Positions 8,698 to 18,726 are shown, counted from the first letter of the stretch. The stretch is DNA of 64,000 nt from Pseudomonadota bacterium (GCA_013112535.1 JABFGI010000002.1:310001-374000), one strand, 5' to 3'. Numbers and translations are program-made. Notes: generated from the letters alone by a model not told the origin.

Positions 8698-10353
8698 ATG
8701 TTTGATGTTGTTGTTAAAACGAAAGATGGAAAAAAAATAAAGGGCTTACGTTGCCCGATTAATGACTGCGGTATTGGTAAAGCCAGAGATAACCTTATTC
8801 AATTAAGGGGCTGGAAAGTCCAGCCTTATCACGCCGAAATTCAGCGAAATGCCGAAGGCTTATTTATCGAAGATAAAAGCGATGGTGGCACGCTAGTCAA
8901 TGGTGAAGTAATCAAACGCTATGGTCCTTTACGTTCAAGGGATGTGATTAGTATTGCCGGATTTCATATTACAGCCGGGATTGATGAATCAGCAGAAGGT
9001 GCGTACGTTGAAGATGTCGATGACGTAAAGACGATGATAGGTGTTCAACACCACGCTGAAATCGAAGTAGACGAATCATTATTCCAAAAAGATCGCTTTA
9101 TGTGGCGTAATCGGGTCCACGAAGAATTATTACATTTAATGGATCTACGTCGAACGGACATCGGCACGATGAGTGAAGAACAACTCAAGCACCATGTGGA
9201 AAAACTGATCAAGGAAATCATTGCCGAAATGGAAGGCAAGTTTCCGGATGATGTCAATAAAGAACAGTTAGCCGTAGATGTATTAAATGAAGCGGTAGGA
9301 CTTGGTCCATTGGAAGAATTATTGGCCAGAGATGAAATCACTGAAATCATGGTCAACAAATTCGATGAAATTTACATTGAAATGGCGGGTAAGTTAACCA
9401 AGTCTGATGTCGTTTTCAGTAGTGATGATGCAGTAATGTCCGCAATTGAACGAATAGTTTCACCCTTGGGTCGTCGTATTGATGAAAGCTCTCCATTGGT
9501 TGACGCTCGTTTGAAAGATGGTTCCCGTGTTAACGCAATTATTCCGCCACTTGCTTTGCGTGGACCTTGCTTAACTATCAGAAAATTTTCCAAGAAGAAA
9601 TTAACAGCCGATGACATTGTTAAATTCGATGCTATTAATCAGGCTATGGTGACTTTTTTACAAATGGCAGTCATCCACCATAAAAATATTATTATTTCCG
9701 GCGGAACAGGCAGTGGTAAAACAACGTTACTCAATGTGCTATCAAACTTTATTCCGCCAACAGAACGTATTGTTACTGTTGAGGATGCTGCTGAAATTCA
9801 ATTAGTTCAACCGCATATTGTTAGTCTTGAAGCCAGACCGCCTAACATGGAAGGTAAAGGCGCCATACCAATTCGTGATTTAGTTAAAAACTGTTTGCGT
9901 ATGCGTCCGGATCGAATTGTTGTTGGTGAGTGTCGTGGTGGTGAAGCACTCGACATGTTACAGGCAATGAACACAGGTCATGATGGATCATTAACAACAG
10001 CTCACGCGAATACACCGCGCGATTTAATTGCCCGTCTTGAAGTCATGGTCATGATGTCAGGTATGGATCTACCCAGTAAAGCTATCCGTGATCAGGTAGC
10101 ATCTGCCGTTGATATTGTTGTACAACAAACCCGTTTTAGTGATGGTAGTCGTAAAGTAGTTAACATCACAGAAATTACCGGCACCGAAGGTGACATTGTA
10201 CAAATGCAGGACATCTTCAAATTTCAACAAGAAGGCTTTGATGATGATGGCAAGATAAAAGGTTATTTTCATGCAACCGGACGCGTTCCAGAATTTTATG
10301 AAGATCTTAGACAACGCGGATTATCCGTTGATATGAGCATTTTTGATAATTAG
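8698..10353 (+). CDS. tadA: TadA/CpaF assembly ATPase with N-terminal FHA domain
   Basis: Hexameric ATPase that powers Flp pilus assembly at the inner face of the cytoplasmic membrane. Residues 1-95 form an FHA domain (CGIGKARDNLIQLRGWKVQPYHAEI pattern with Arg30, His45 and VNGE at 67-70), which in other proteins binds phosphothreonine. A helical linker follows. The VirB11/TadA-type ATPase has the Walker A GGTGSGKT at 335-342, Walker B RIVVGECRG at about 406-414 and the histidine box GHDGSLTTAHANTPRD. Length 551 is above the 420-480 of TadA alone because of the FHA part. tadB begins directly after its stop. No tadZ gene, whose product usually directs TadA to the cell pole, is in the locus, so the FHA domain may replace that targeting. 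This last point is inference. Confidence 0.94.
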   Translation: MFDVVVKTKDGKKIKGLRCPINDCGIGKARDNLIQLRGWKVQPYHAEIQRNAEGLFIEDKSDGGTLVNGEVIKRYGPLRSRDVISIAGFHITAGIDESAEGAYVEDVDDVKTMIGVQHHAEIEVDESLFQKDRFMWRNRVHEELLHLMDLRRTDIGTMSEEQLKHHVEKLIKEIIAEMEGKFPDDVNKEQLAVDVLNEAVGLGPLEELLARDEITEIMVNKFDEIYIEMAGKLTKSDVVFSSDDAVMSAIERIVSPLGRRIDESSPLVDARLKDGSRVNAIIPPLALRGPCLTIRKFSKKKLTADDIVKFDAINQAMVTFLQMAVIHHKNIIISGGTGSGKTTLLNVLSNFIPPTERIVTVEDAAEIQLVQPHIVSLEARPPNMEGKGAIPIRDLVKNCLRMRPDRIVVGECRGGEALDMLQAMNTGHDGSLTTAHANTPRDLIARLEVMVMMSGMDLPSKAIRDQVASAVDIVVQQTRFSDGSRKVVNITEITGTEGDIVQMQDIFKFQQEGFDDDGKIKGYFHATGRVPEFYEDLRQRGLSVDMSIFDN

Positions 10354-11232
10354 ATGGAATTCTTACTTAATTTAACCAGTAGTGCATTATTTCCAATAGT
10401 AATCCTTGTCGTTTTTCTTGCGGCAAGTCTCTTTGCCTATGCCGTCTTGAGAAAAGCCTCTGTATTCATGGTTGGTTACAAAGAAACATTTACAGAAAGT
10501 GCCAGTGCCAATATGGCCGACATGTTTCTATTCGTTGATGCAACGCGTCTGTTTTATATCAATATACTTGCTATCGTCATTATACCGACTCTAATCTGGT
10601 TGCTTATTGGTGACCTGCCAACAGCTTTAGCAGTATTTGGCATGCTTGCTATCATGCCGGGTGCTATTTATCGTTCGATGCGAAAAAAACGCTTAAGAAA
10701 GTTTGAAGAACAACTGCCAGATGGATTATTAATGCTAACGGGTGCTATGCGTGCTGGTGCCAGTCTAAATATTGCTCTGGAGGGACTAGTTAAAGAACAA
10801 CCTGCTCCACTCAGTCAGGAATTTGAGTTATTCATGCGTGAACAGCGTATAGGTACCGATTTTGACAAGTCACTTTCTAATATGGAAAAACGTCTACCTC
10901 TACAAGACTTTGCCATGCTTACATCTGCTCTTAGAATCAATCGCGAGATTGGAGGCAATTTGGCAGAAATTCTGGAATCTTTAGCGAATACTCTAATGCG
11001 TAAACACCAGATGGAAGGGAAAATAGATAGCTTAACTGCACAAGGAAGATTACAAGGCATCGTTATGACAGGGCTGCCGGTATTACTAGCCGTATTGTTG
11101 TATTTTATGGAACCCGAAAGTATGGAAAAACTCTGGACCACAACAGTCGGCTATGCCGTCCTTGCCGTCATTATCATTATGGAATTTTTAGGTTACGTCA
11201 TGATCCGCAAAATTACCAACATAGACGTTTAA
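10354..11232 (+). CDS. tadB: Tad inner-membrane platform protein TadB
   Basis: One of two polytopic T2SF/GspF-family proteins that form the inner-membrane platform on which TadA acts. Length 292. Two hydrophobic segments lie before residue 110, then the cytoplasmic T2SF domain with EEQLPDGLLMLTGAMRAGASLNIALEGLVKE and LRINREIGGNLAEILESLANTLMRKHQMEGKI, and two more membrane segments at the C terminus. The start ATG abuts the tadA stop codon, so translation is coupled. The paralogue TadC follows 12 bases later. Confidence 0.92.
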   Translation: MEFLLNLTSSALFPIVILVVFLAASLFAYAVLRKASVFMVGYKETFTESASANMADMFLFVDATRLFYINILAIVIIPTLIWLLIGDLPTALAVFGMLAIMPGAIYRSMRKKRLRKFEEQLPDGLLMLTGAMRAGASLNIALEGLVKEQPAPLSQEFELFMREQRIGTDFDKSLSNMEKRLPLQDFAMLTSALRINREIGGNLAEILESLANTLMRKHQMEGKIDSLTAQGRLQGIVMTGLPVLLAVLLYFMEPESMEKLWTTTVGYAVLAVIIIMEFLGYVMIRKITNIDV

Positions 11233-11244
11233 CAGGTTATTAAT

Positions 11245-12156
11245 ATGAATGAAAAAATGAATGCAATTATAAACGATCATTCCATATTATTTGACGGTGC
11301 AGTTGGTTCCACGGGTCTTGCTGTATTTTTCTTTATCCTGACTGTTTATTTTTTAAATTCATTGGTGCAGGAAGAAGACAGAACATACATGGATCCGCTA
11401 CCTCTGAGTCTGCGTCTTATCTGGCCATTTATTCAGATCATCAGTTACTTTTTCTCTTCCCGATTGCCATATGAATTAATGGAAAAAATAGAAAAGAAGC
11501 TTCAACATACTGGCGTCAGTTATCTACTAAATGCTGACCAATTTGTAGCACTAAGAATTATCAGTACCATTGGCGGTACGCTTTTTGGATTGATTCTAGT
11601 GAATGCATTAAAAGGCGGGCAGCCTATCTGGGTTTTATTTGCAATGATAGTCGGTTTTGTATTACCCGATATATGGTTAAGTGACAATCGGAAAAGACGG
11701 GAAACGGCAGTAATGAAAGCAATGCCAGTTTATCTTGATTTTATTACTATGGCGGTAGAAGCAGGACTTAATCTTCAAGGTGCTTTAGGACAGGCAATGG
11801 AGAAAGCACCGAAGAGTCCCTTACGTAATGAATTTGGAATCGTGCTCCGTGATCTTCGCGCGGGTTTACCCCGATCAGAAGCATTAAGACGTATGGCAGA
11901 CCGTTTGGATATTAAAGAAGTAACCAGTTTTGTTAGTGCTATGATTCAGGCGGAAAAAATGGGCTCAAGTATGGCAGCGGTATTGCGAGTTCAGGCTGAC
12001 CAACGTCGAAATGAACGATTTCAACGTGCAGAAAAACAGGCCATGGAAGCACCAATCAAACTTGTTGGTCCACTTATCATATTTATATTTCCGGTTACAT
12101 TTATAGTGCTCGGTTTTCCAATTGTAATGAAATTTACTTCTCAAGGTATGCTTTGA
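11245..12156 (+). CDS. tadC: Tad inner-membrane platform protein TadC
   Basis: Second T2SF-family platform protein, 303 residues. It has an N-terminal membrane helix (about 20-42), a hydrophobic pair around 95-145, and the T2SF domain with AMPVYLDFITMAVEAGLNL and the conserved ALRRMADRLDIKEVTSFVSAMIQAEKMGSSMAAVL. A final hydrophobic hairpin (KLVGPLIIFIFPVTFIVLGF) closes it. This tadA-tadB-tadC order is the conserved core of Tad systems. Its stop overlaps the TTG start of the following DUF192 gene by four bases (TTGA). Confidence 0.92.
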   Translation: MNEKMNAIINDHSILFDGAVGSTGLAVFFFILTVYFLNSLVQEEDRTYMDPLPLSLRLIWPFIQIISYFFSSRLPYELMEKIEKKLQHTGVSYLLNADQFVALRIISTIGGTLFGLILVNALKGGQPIWVLFAMIVGFVLPDIWLSDNRKRRETAVMKAMPVYLDFITMAVEAGLNLQGALGQAMEKAPKSPLRNEFGIVLRDLRAGLPRSEALRRMADRLDIKEVTSFVSAMIQAEKMGSSMAAVLRVQADQRRNERFQRAEKQAMEAPIKLVGPLIIFIFPVTFIVLGFPIVMKFTSQGML

Positions 12157-12521
12157 TTGCAGGATACTTGTCCAACCCGGATAACAACAGACTTGTAATT
12201 TCACATGTTATGCGCACCAGTAACATGATTGAACGGATGCAAGGCTTATTAGGCCGGCCTCCATTACAACCGGATCAAGCTTTATTAATTTCGCCATGCT
12301 CATCTGTTCATACTTTTTTTATGACTTATGCAATCGACTTGGCATTTATCAACAAAAACTGGAAAATTAAAAAACTTGTATCGTCATTGATGCCCTTCAG
12401 AATGGCATATTCTCCTGGTACTACAATGGTTGTCGAAATGCCAGTTGGAACGATTGAGCAATTAAAACTGGAAACAGGAATGACTCTACTCTGGGAGGAA
12501 AAAGATGCGTTCGGCTTATAA
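12153..12521 (+). CDS. DUF192 family protein inside the Tad operon
   Basis: A 122-residue protein of the DUF192 family. The family core is visible: RMQGLLGRPPLQPDQALLIS, then SSVHTFFMTYAIDLAFINKNWKI, then MPFRMAYSPGTTMVVEMPVGTI. The function of this family is not established. The TTG start overlaps the tadC stop in TTGA; an internal ATG at 12208 would remove the first 18 residues, which lie before the family core. Many DUF192 proteins are exported, but this one shows no signal peptide. It overlaps the next gene by 17 bases, so it is cotranslated with tadC and tadD and may serve the pilus. Confidence 0.8.
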   Translation: MIAGYLSNPDNNRLVISHVMRTSNMIERMQGLLGRPPLQPDQALLISPCSSVHTFFMTYAIDLAFINKNWKIKKLVSSLMPFRMAYSPGTTMVVEMPVGTIEQLKLETGMTLLWEEKDAFGL

Positions 12522-12990
12522 CTATTTATTATTAATTTTTATCATTTTTTTATCCGCTTGCGACATGCAAAATGTTAAACCAGAAACTAATTCAGCTGAA
12601 GAAATATCCGATATTGCTGAAACAAATCAAGCAGCACAAATTGCTTATCAAAATGAAGACTGGAAAAAGGCAGAAATTGCTTACATGAAATTGACAAAAA
12701 AAATTCCCGCCGAAACAGAACCGTGGTTTCGACTGGGAAATATTTATGCGAGGACTGATCGTTTAGACGCTGCGGAATATGCATACAAAAATGCCCTCTC
12801 ACGCGATACAAAGAACAGTAAAATATGGCACAATTTGGGAATCGTACAGTTACGTCAGGCGACCAGTACTTTTATAGAGATGCTCGAATACACTGATACT
12901 AGTGATCCGCTTAATGTAAGAGCAAAAAATGTTGTAAATTCAGTAACTAACCTGATGTCTACAGGTTTTGAGTCTACTGAAACAGAGTAA
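12505..12990 (+). CDS. TPR lipoprotein, TadD-like
   Basis: A 161-residue lipoprotein. The signal peptide MRSAYNYLLLIFIIFLSAC ends in the lipobox LSAC, giving a lipidated Cys19 and an Asp at +2, which in E. coli rules would favour inner-membrane retention. Residues about 40-125 form two or three TPR helices (AQIAYQNEDWKKAEIAYMKL, ETEPWFRLGNIYARTDRLDAAEYAYKNAL, SKIWHNLGIVQLRQA). TadD proteins of Tad loci are TPR lipoproteins in this position. It overlaps the DUF192 gene by 17 bases. It is shorter than TadD of Aggregatibacter, so the symbol is not assigned. Confidence 0.72.
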   Translation: MRSAYNYLLLIFIIFLSACDMQNVKPETNSAEEISDIAETNQAAQIAYQNEDWKKAEIAYMKLTKKIPAETEPWFRLGNIYARTDRLDAAEYAYKNALSRDTKNSKIWHNLGIVQLRQATSTFIEMLEYTDTSDPLNVRAKNVVNSVTNLMSTGFESTETE

Positions 12991-13018
12991 CTATACTCAA
13001 ATTAATGGTGGATAATTG

Positions 13019-13870
13019 ATGTCTAAAACCATGACAAAGAATTTGGAAAGACATAGCGGCCAAAGCATGGTTGAATTTATCATCGTTACGCCAATAATAT
13101 TGCTTTTACTACTCGGCGCTTTCCAGTTTGCACTAATTTATCATGCAAAAATCACTTTAAACTATGCCGCGTTTGAAACTGCCCGAACTGGTGCCGTAGC
13201 GAATGCTCGTATGAGTGAAATGGAAAATGCCTTTGCCCGGGCCATGGCAGCTATTCATACTCATGATGATACTTCTGATGATGTTATGTGTGGGAGGGAG
13301 ATTGTTTATCAGGAAATCGAAAATAATTTTGTCAATATAGAGATCATTAACCCCCCTGCAGCCGCCTTTGATGATAACAATCTTGATCCTAATGGTGATG
13401 ACACAATACCTAATGATAACTTAATGTATCGTAATGCAATTTCAGATGCGGGTTTAACAATACAGGATGCTAACTTATTAAAGATAAGAGTCAGTTATTG
13501 TTACCCAATGTATGTTCCTTATATTAATCGAGCAATAGGTATTATGTTAACTAATCCATTAAGTAACAACTGCCCTGGTTGCACGGGACTATTCAATGCT
13601 ACAGGAACATTTGAACGTGGATGCCTTGATAACGGTCGGTTTCCAATCCATTCTCAAGCGATTGTTAGAATGCAATCAGCTGCCAGTTTAGATGCTATCA
13701 ATACCGGGCTATCAGGTGGCGGTTATATTTCTGCTGTTGCAACCACAACAAGAGAACCATTCTACCAATGCGATGATGTTGGTGATCATTCAGTTAAAGA
13801 CACATCGACACCTCCGGATATTACTACACAAACTGGTTACTGGACTTTAAGTGCTCAAACACCTGACTAG
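13019..13870 (+). CDS. tadE: TadE-like pseudopilin
   Basis: A 283-residue protein with leader MSKTMTKNLERHSG and then QSMVEFIIVTPIILLLLLGAFQFALIYHAK. G|QSMVEF fits prepilin-peptidase processing (Glu at +5). After the helix comes KITLNYAAFETARTGAVANARM, matching the conserved A.eaARtGA segment of TadE (PF07811-like). The C-terminal part has six or more Cys, including NNCPGCTG, which suggests a disulfide-stabilised periplasmic domain. The ATG at 13019 is chosen because GGTGG (13007-13011) lies 7 bases upstream. It is the last gene of the Tad locus and lies 48 bases before mutS with no evident terminator. Confidence 0.82.
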   Translation: MSKTMTKNLERHSGQSMVEFIIVTPIILLLLLGAFQFALIYHAKITLNYAAFETARTGAVANARMSEMENAFARAMAAIHTHDDTSDDVMCGREIVYQEIENNFVNIEIINPPAAAFDDNNLDPNGDDTIPNDNLMYRNAISDAGLTIQDANLLKIRVSYCYPMYVPYINRAIGIMLTNPLSNNCPGCTGLFNATGTFERGCLDNGRFPIHSQAIVRMQSAASLDAINTGLSGGGYISAVATTTREPFYQCDDVGDHSVKDTSTPPDITTQTGYWTLSAQTPD

Positions 13871-13918
13871 GTGAGATAAATTCTATTTTAATAAAACTAT
13901 ATCGAAAACAATTTAACT

Positions 13919-16474
13919 TTGAATACAACTAAAATAGAAAGACAAAATCATACTCCCGTGATGCAGCAATTTCTCGGCTTCAAAGCTGAGTATCCCGATA
14001 TGTTGTTATTCTTTCGTATGGGCGATTTTTATGAGTTGTTTTATGATGATGCCAAAAAAGCGGCACGTTTATTAAATATTACACTGACCAAACGCGGTAA
14101 ATCAGGTGGTAATGCGATACCGATGGCAGGTGTCCCCTATCACGCGGTTGATAATTATCTGGCTAAACTCATCAAGCTGGGTGAGTCTGTTGTTATATGT
14201 GAACAAATCGGTGATCCGGCTCTTAGTAAAGGTCCTGTTGAACGAAAAGTCGTTCGCATTATCACACCAGGTACAGTTACCGAAGATGTTTTATTAAATG
14301 AACGTGTTTCGAATATTTTATTATCTATTCATAAATGCAAACATCATTTTGGTTTAGCCAGCGTTGAACTAAGTAGCGGTCAGGTTTCACTACAGGAAAT
14401 TGAACACAGTGATTCACTAGAAGATGTAATTGAACAATTTCAACCGGCAGAGGTTTTAATTAGCGAATCATTCGATGACAAAATATCGGATAATAAAAAT
14501 GTAACTTTAACCAAACGTCCTGACTGGCATTTTAATCACGCTACTGCCGAAACTATCATTAAAGAACAATATAAAATTAAAGATTTGAATGGCTTTGGTT
14601 GTCAAGATATGGAGACTGCTATTTCAGCCTTAGGCTGTATGATTCAATATCTTAACGACACACAGAAGATAAACTTACCACATTTGCAAATACCAAAAAT
14701 AAATATTGCAAATGACATTGTTCAAATAGATGCAGTTTCACGTCGTAATCTTGAACTTGAAACAGGACTGGTCGAAGGAAAGTCTCATAGCTTACTCAAT
14801 GTTATCGATACAACATCAACTGTAATGGGTGGTCGTTTATTGCGTCGATGGTTACAACAACCTGTTCGTAACCAGGCTACTTTGAAATTACGCTACGATG
14901 TTGTCGATAAATTATTAAACAATCGAATTCACAGTGAGTTTCATGAAAGCATGCGCGGCATTTGTGACATAGAACGCATTATGTCACGTGTTGCTTTAAA
15001 ATCGGCTCGACCACGCGATCTTATACAATTACGTGACAGCCTGACTTTATTGCCATCTATTAAAGAAAAGCTAAATAATATTGATAGCCCCGGATTGGAT
15101 GTGCTTTCACAGAACATTAACCTGTTTCCCGATTTACTGAAGACATTGAATAAGGCAATAGTGGATGAACCTCCTGTTATTATTCGCGACGGTGGCGTCA
15201 TTGCCGAGGGTTATGATTCAGAACTTGATGAACTAAGGCAACTTAGTAATGATGCCGGTCAATTTTTAACCAAGCTGGAAGAACAGGAAAAACAGCGTAG
15301 CGGTATTCAGGGATTGAAAGTTGGTTACAACCGTGTACACGGTTACTACATAGAAATCAGTCGACTTCATTCATCTGATGTTCCCGACAATTATAATCGT
15401 CGCCAGACTTTAAAAGCGACTGAACGGTTTATCACACCTGAACTAAAAGAGTTTGAGAATAAAATTCTCAGCGCAAAAGATAAATCACTAGCTCGTGAAA
15501 AGATGCTTTATGATCAGCTGCTGGATATTGTTGTCGAGTATTTACCTGACTTACAAAAATGTGCGTCGGCTTTAGCTGAATTTGATATTTACCTTTGTTT
15601 TGCAGAAATTGCTGAAACCCTAAATTTTACTGCGCCTGCACTGACTGAAGAAAAAGTCATTTCAATTCAAGCGGGAAGACATCCCGTTGTTGAGCAAATT
15701 CAGGCCGAACCTTTTATCGCAAATAATTTAACCCTGGATGCCGATCATCAAGTGCTGATTATTACCGGCCCGAATATGGGCGGTAAATCGACTTATATGC
15801 GTCAAACCGCATTAATCGTTTTACTTGCGCATATCGGCAGTTATGTACCGGCTAATAAAGCCATCATCGGTCCGATTGATCGTATTTTTACCCGGATCGG
15901 TGCGTCGGATGATCTTGCCAGTGGTCGTTCAACCTTTATGGTGGAAATGACTGAAACTGCAAATATACTTAACAATGCAACAAGCAATAGTCTTGTATTA
16001 ATGGATGAAATTGGTCGAGGCACAAGTACCTATGATGGTCTGGCATTAGCCTGGGCTTGTGCGACTCATTTAGCAAAAGTAACTCAAGCTTATACCTTGT
16101 TTGCCACGCATTACTTTGAATTAACCTCTTTGCCTGAGCAGGAAAATAACGTGGTCAATGTTCATATGGATGTTGTTGAACATGGCGATGAAATTGTTTT
16201 ACTTCACTCAGTAAAGCCGGGCCCGGCAAACCAGAGTTACGGCATACAAGTCGCATCTCTTGCGGGCCTGCCTAAAGCAGTTATAAACTCGGCAAAAAAT
16301 CGTTTACATGAAATTGAACAGCAAAGCCCGATAGAAAATGTAAAACAGCCTCAAACTGATTTATTTAATGAAAATCGATTACTGGAAAAACTGGAAACTG
16401 TTGATCCTGATTCTACCAGCCCGAAACAGGCGCTCGCCATATTATATGAACTACGAGCTATGCTGGATCACTAA
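13919..16474 (+). CDS. mutS: DNA mismatch repair protein MutS
   Basis: Recognises base mismatches and small loops and starts methyl-directed mismatch repair with MutL. Length 851 is normal. Near the N terminus GDFYELF carries the Phe-x-Glu mismatch-reading pair (Phe37, Glu39). The ATPase domain has the Walker [10 protein letters not shown] at about 617-625, the [13 protein letters not shown]alker B/signature region and the ATHYFELT box. The start is taken as TTG at 13919, because it gives the usual N-terminal HTPVMQQFL context; no strong ribosome binding site is seen, and ATG at 13961 is the next option. A C-terminal MutL/beta-clamp-contact tail is present ([13 protein letters not shown]). 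Confidence 0.96.
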   Translation: MNTTKIERQNHTPVMQQFLGFKAEYPDMLLFFRMGDFYELFYDDAKKAARLLNITLTKRGKSGGNAIPMAGVPYHAVDNYLAKLIKLGESVVICEQIGDPALSKGPVERKVVRIITPGTVTEDVLLNERVSNILLSIHKCKHHFGLASVELSSGQVSLQEIEHSDSLEDVIEQFQPAEVLISESFDDKISDNKNVTLTKRPDWHFNHATAETIIKEQYKIKDLNGFGCQDMETAISALGCMIQYLNDTQKINLPHLQIPKINIANDIVQIDAVSRRNLELETGLVEGKSHSLLNVIDTTSTVMGGRLLRRWLQQPVRNQATLKLRYDVVDKLLNNRIHSEFHESMRGICDIERIMSRVALKSARPRDLIQLRDSLTLLPSIKEKLNNIDSPGLDVLSQNINLFPDLLKTLNKAIVDEPPVIIRDGGVIAEGYDSELDELRQLSNDAGQFLTKLEEQEKQRSGIQGLKVGYNRVHGYYIEISRLHSSDVPDNYNRRQTLKATERFITPELKEFENKILSAKDKSLAREKMLYDQLLDIVVEYLPDLQKCASALAEFDIYLCFAEIAETLNFTAPALTEEKVISIQAGRHPVVEQIQAEPFIANNLTLDADHQVLIITGPNMGGKSTYMRQTALIVLLAHIGSYVPANKAIIGPIDRIFTRIGASDDLASGRSTFMVEMTETANILNNATSNSLVLMDEIGRGTSTYDGLALAWACATHLAKVTQAYTLFATHYFELTSLPEQENNVVNVHMDVVEHGDEIVLLHSVKPGPANQSYGIQVASLAGLPKAVINSAKNRLHEIEQQSPIENVKQPQTDLFNENRLLEKLETVDPDSTSPKQALAILYELRAMLDH

Positions 16475-16523
16475 TTCGACTTCGGGCATTATTAACATAA
16501 AAAACAACTACTAAAACATTTTT

Positions 16524-17333
16524 ATGTTAAAGCTATATCGTCTAAAGGAACTGACACTATTTGATTTTTGCTATTCATTAGCAAATTTAAAAAGCCTTGC
16601 CTTTATTATTCCTTACTTCTTTTTCTGGTATTTAATTTTCAATAATTTTAGTCAGGCTGCTGCTGAATGGATACAAAGTACTGAAGGATTGTTTGCAGCG
16701 AGTTATTTTCTTGAAGATCAGGAACTCGTTGTAAAGATGTTTGTTGATCGATCAGCAACGTTATCTCTCTACCTTTTGATATCTGTAACAATAACACCAT
16801 TATTTATATTACTTGCTGCAAACAATCAGTATTCAAGCGATGCAGCGAGAGGGGCTTTCAGATTTATATTAACGAGAGCGACACGCACGGAACTGTATTT
16901 ATCGCGATTCATTGCCGTCACCTTACTGGTATTAATCTGTACTTCTATTACAACGGTATGGGCATCAATAATGGCTTTATTAAATAACGAAGCTGAATTA
17001 GAAAGCATCATGCTATTTGGCTTTCAGACATTTATCCTCTTATCTTTTTATAATTTGCCTTTTATTGCTTTTATGTCAACCGTATCAACGCTGACACGTA
17101 CTGCGTTTGGTTGTTTATTTTTTGGCATGATGGTGTACGTAATGCTGGTAACATTTATCTTTTTACTTAAGGACGACTTTAGCTATCTAATCTATCTGAT
17201 ACCGAGTGGCATAAAATCTGTACTCACTAATGTAAATATCAATAATATTTTAATTTCAATCACAGCACTAACTTGCTACACACTGGTTTATTTCGGTTGT
17301 GGCTGGTTTATATTTAAACGACAGGATATGTAA
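16524..17333 (+). CDS. ABC-2 type transporter permease
   Basis: A 269-residue polytopic protein with about six hydrophobic segments, first at about 25-45 (LAFIIPYFFFWYLIF) and last at about 240-265. The motif ARGAFRFILTRATRTELYLSRF between the second and third segments is typical of ABC-2 permeases of the ABC-2/NatB-like class. Its substrate is unknown. The ATPase gene starts 0 bases after its stop codon, so the two form an exporter pair. It separates mutS from fdxA, which are often close neighbours in Gammaproteobacteria. Confidence 0.82.
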   Translation: MLKLYRLKELTLFDFCYSLANLKSLAFIIPYFFFWYLIFNNFSQAAAEWIQSTEGLFAASYFLEDQELVVKMFVDRSATLSLYLLISVTITPLFILLAANNQYSSDAARGAFRFILTRATRTELYLSRFIAVTLLVLICTSITTVWASIMALLNNEAELESIMLFGFQTFILLSFYNLPFIAFMSTVSTLTRTAFGCLFFGMMVYVMLVTFIFLLKDDFSYLIYLIPSGIKSVLTNVNINNILISITALTCYTLVYFGCGWFIFKRQDM

Positions 17334-18263
17334 ATGGCACAACATATCCAATGCAAATCTTTAACAAAATCTTTTAAAAGTTTAAAAGCTCTCAATAGCT
17401 TTGATCTTGAATTAAGTATTTCACAACCCACAGGGATTGTCGGGCCTAACGGCGCAGGAAAATCAACACTGTTTTCTATCTTGTGTGGATTTATAAAACC
17501 AAGTTCTGGCGAAGTTCTCGTTATGAATGCCGCTCCTGATTCCAGCATAAACAAAGGTAAATTATCATTACTTCCTCAGGACACAGCTATGTTCAAAGGC
17601 ATCGATGTCTTTTCGCAATTGAAACATTACGCGCGCTTACAAGGCCTCAATAAACATGCTGCAATTAAAGAAGTAGAACATGTTTTATCTTTGGTACAAG
17701 GTTCCTCTTTTTCAAAACAATACCCTGAAACATTAAGTTTCGGTCAACGAAAACGTGTGATGCTGGCACAGTCTCTTATCGGTAAGCCCGAATTAATTTT
17801 GATGGACGAACCTACATCAGGACTTGATCCTGTTGCGGCAACCGAGGTACGAAACTTATTGAGACAATTGGGTAATGAATACAGCGTCATTATCAGTTCA
17901 CACAACCTGACTGAGATTGAAGATATATGCAGCGACATTGTTATTATGGACAAAGGTAAATTGATCACGCATTCCAGCCTGTCTGAATTAACTCGAAGCA
18001 ATCAATGTTTTAGTCTTGGATTGGAAAATGTCAGTAAGGTGCATTTATCTGAAATACTAGGCGAAATTAACGGAATTAGCCGGATAGAAAATGATACAAA
18101 TGATATGAAATCCTGGCTTGTTTATTTCGCGGGAGATTCAGCCGAATCAATTCAAATTAAGATCCTGTCCGCACTCGGTGAACACAAAATTGCCGTATCA
18201 GAATTGAAAAAAGGCAAGGCACTCGCTGACGAAATATCCGCCGTTATTAAGAATAATAATTAG
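17334..18263 (+). CDS. ABC transporter ATP-binding protein
   Basis: A 309-residue ATPase partner of the upstream ABC-2 permease. It has Walker A GPNGAGKST at about 38-46, a Q-loop LLPQDTAMF, the signature LSFGQRKRVMLAQSL, Walker B ELILMDEPTSGLDP and the switch His in VIISSHNLTEIED. A C-terminal extension of about 80 residues follows the ATPase fold, as in drug or lipid exporters of this class. The substrate cannot be told from sequence. The ATG follows the permease stop directly. Confidence 0.9.
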   Translation: MAQHIQCKSLTKSFKSLKALNSFDLELSISQPTGIVGPNGAGKSTLFSILCGFIKPSSGEVLVMNAAPDSSINKGKLSLLPQDTAMFKGIDVFSQLKHYARLQGLNKHAAIKEVEHVLSLVQGSSFSKQYPETLSFGQRKRVMLAQSLIGKPELILMDEPTSGLDPVAATEVRNLLRQLGNEYSVIISSHNLTEIEDICSDIVIMDKGKLITHSSLSELTRSNQCFSLGLENVSKVHLSEILGEINGISRIENDTNDMKSWLVYFAGDSAESIQIKILSALGEHKIAVSELKKGKALADEISAVIKNNN

Positions 18264-18364
18264 TTAGCCTTCTTCAGGATATAATGTGGAAAACAGGGCT
18301 TTTATGCCGGTCGCTGAACGAGTATCATGCCCATCTTTTAGAATCATGAATATAGGTAAAGCTA

Positions 18365-18688
18365 ATGCCATTTGTAGTTACTGAAAGTTGTATAAAATGT
18401 AAATACACCGATTGTGTCGAAGTCTGTCCTGTGGACTGCTTCCATGAAGGTCCAAATATGCTAGTTATTGACCCGGACGAATGCATTGATTGCACATTGT
18501 GTGAGCCAGAATGTCCTGTTGAAGCCATTATGGCAGATGAGGACGTACCTGAAGAAATGCAGGGCTGCATTCAATTAAATGAAGAATTATCTAAGGAATG
18601 GCCTGTTATTAATGAAATGAAACCTGCACCTGAAGATGCAGACGAATGGAAAGATAAAACAGGCAAATTAGCACTTCTGGAACGTTAG
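18365..18688 (+). CDS. fdxA: 7Fe ferredoxin FdxA
   Basis: Low-potential electron carrier with one [3Fe-4S] and one [4Fe-4S] cluster, 107 residues. The Cys pattern is seen at 9, 12, 17, 21, 25 and 40, 43, 46, 50 ([17 protein letters not shown] and [12 protein letters not shown]). The first cluster site has the wide C-x7-C spacing of 7Fe ferredoxins, like Azotobacter ferredoxin I. The C-terminal extension [17 protein letters not shown] is typical for the FdxA family. A clear hairpin terminator follows at 18704. Confidence 0.95.
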   Translation: MPFVVTESCIKCKYTDCVEVCPVDCFHEGPNMLVIDPDECIDCTLCEPECPVEAIMADEDVPEEMQGCIQLNEELSKEWPVINEMKPAPEDADEWKDKTGKLALLER

Positions 18689-18703
18689 AAATAGGCTGTT
18701 CTC

Positions 18704-18726
18704 GGGGATAGATTTCTTCTATCCCC
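18704..18726 (+). terminator. Hairpin terminator after fdxA
   Basis: GGGGATAGA (18704-18712) and TCTATCCCC (18718-18726) form a perfect 9-base-pair stem with the loop TTTCT. The following TGTCTTATAT is only moderately T-rich. Its position 15 bases after the fdxA stop supports a terminator. Confidence 0.65.

Noticed and set aside
18284..18350. A 21-codon open frame before fdxA
   Set aside because: Too short, no clear ribosome binding site and no similarity to known leader peptides.
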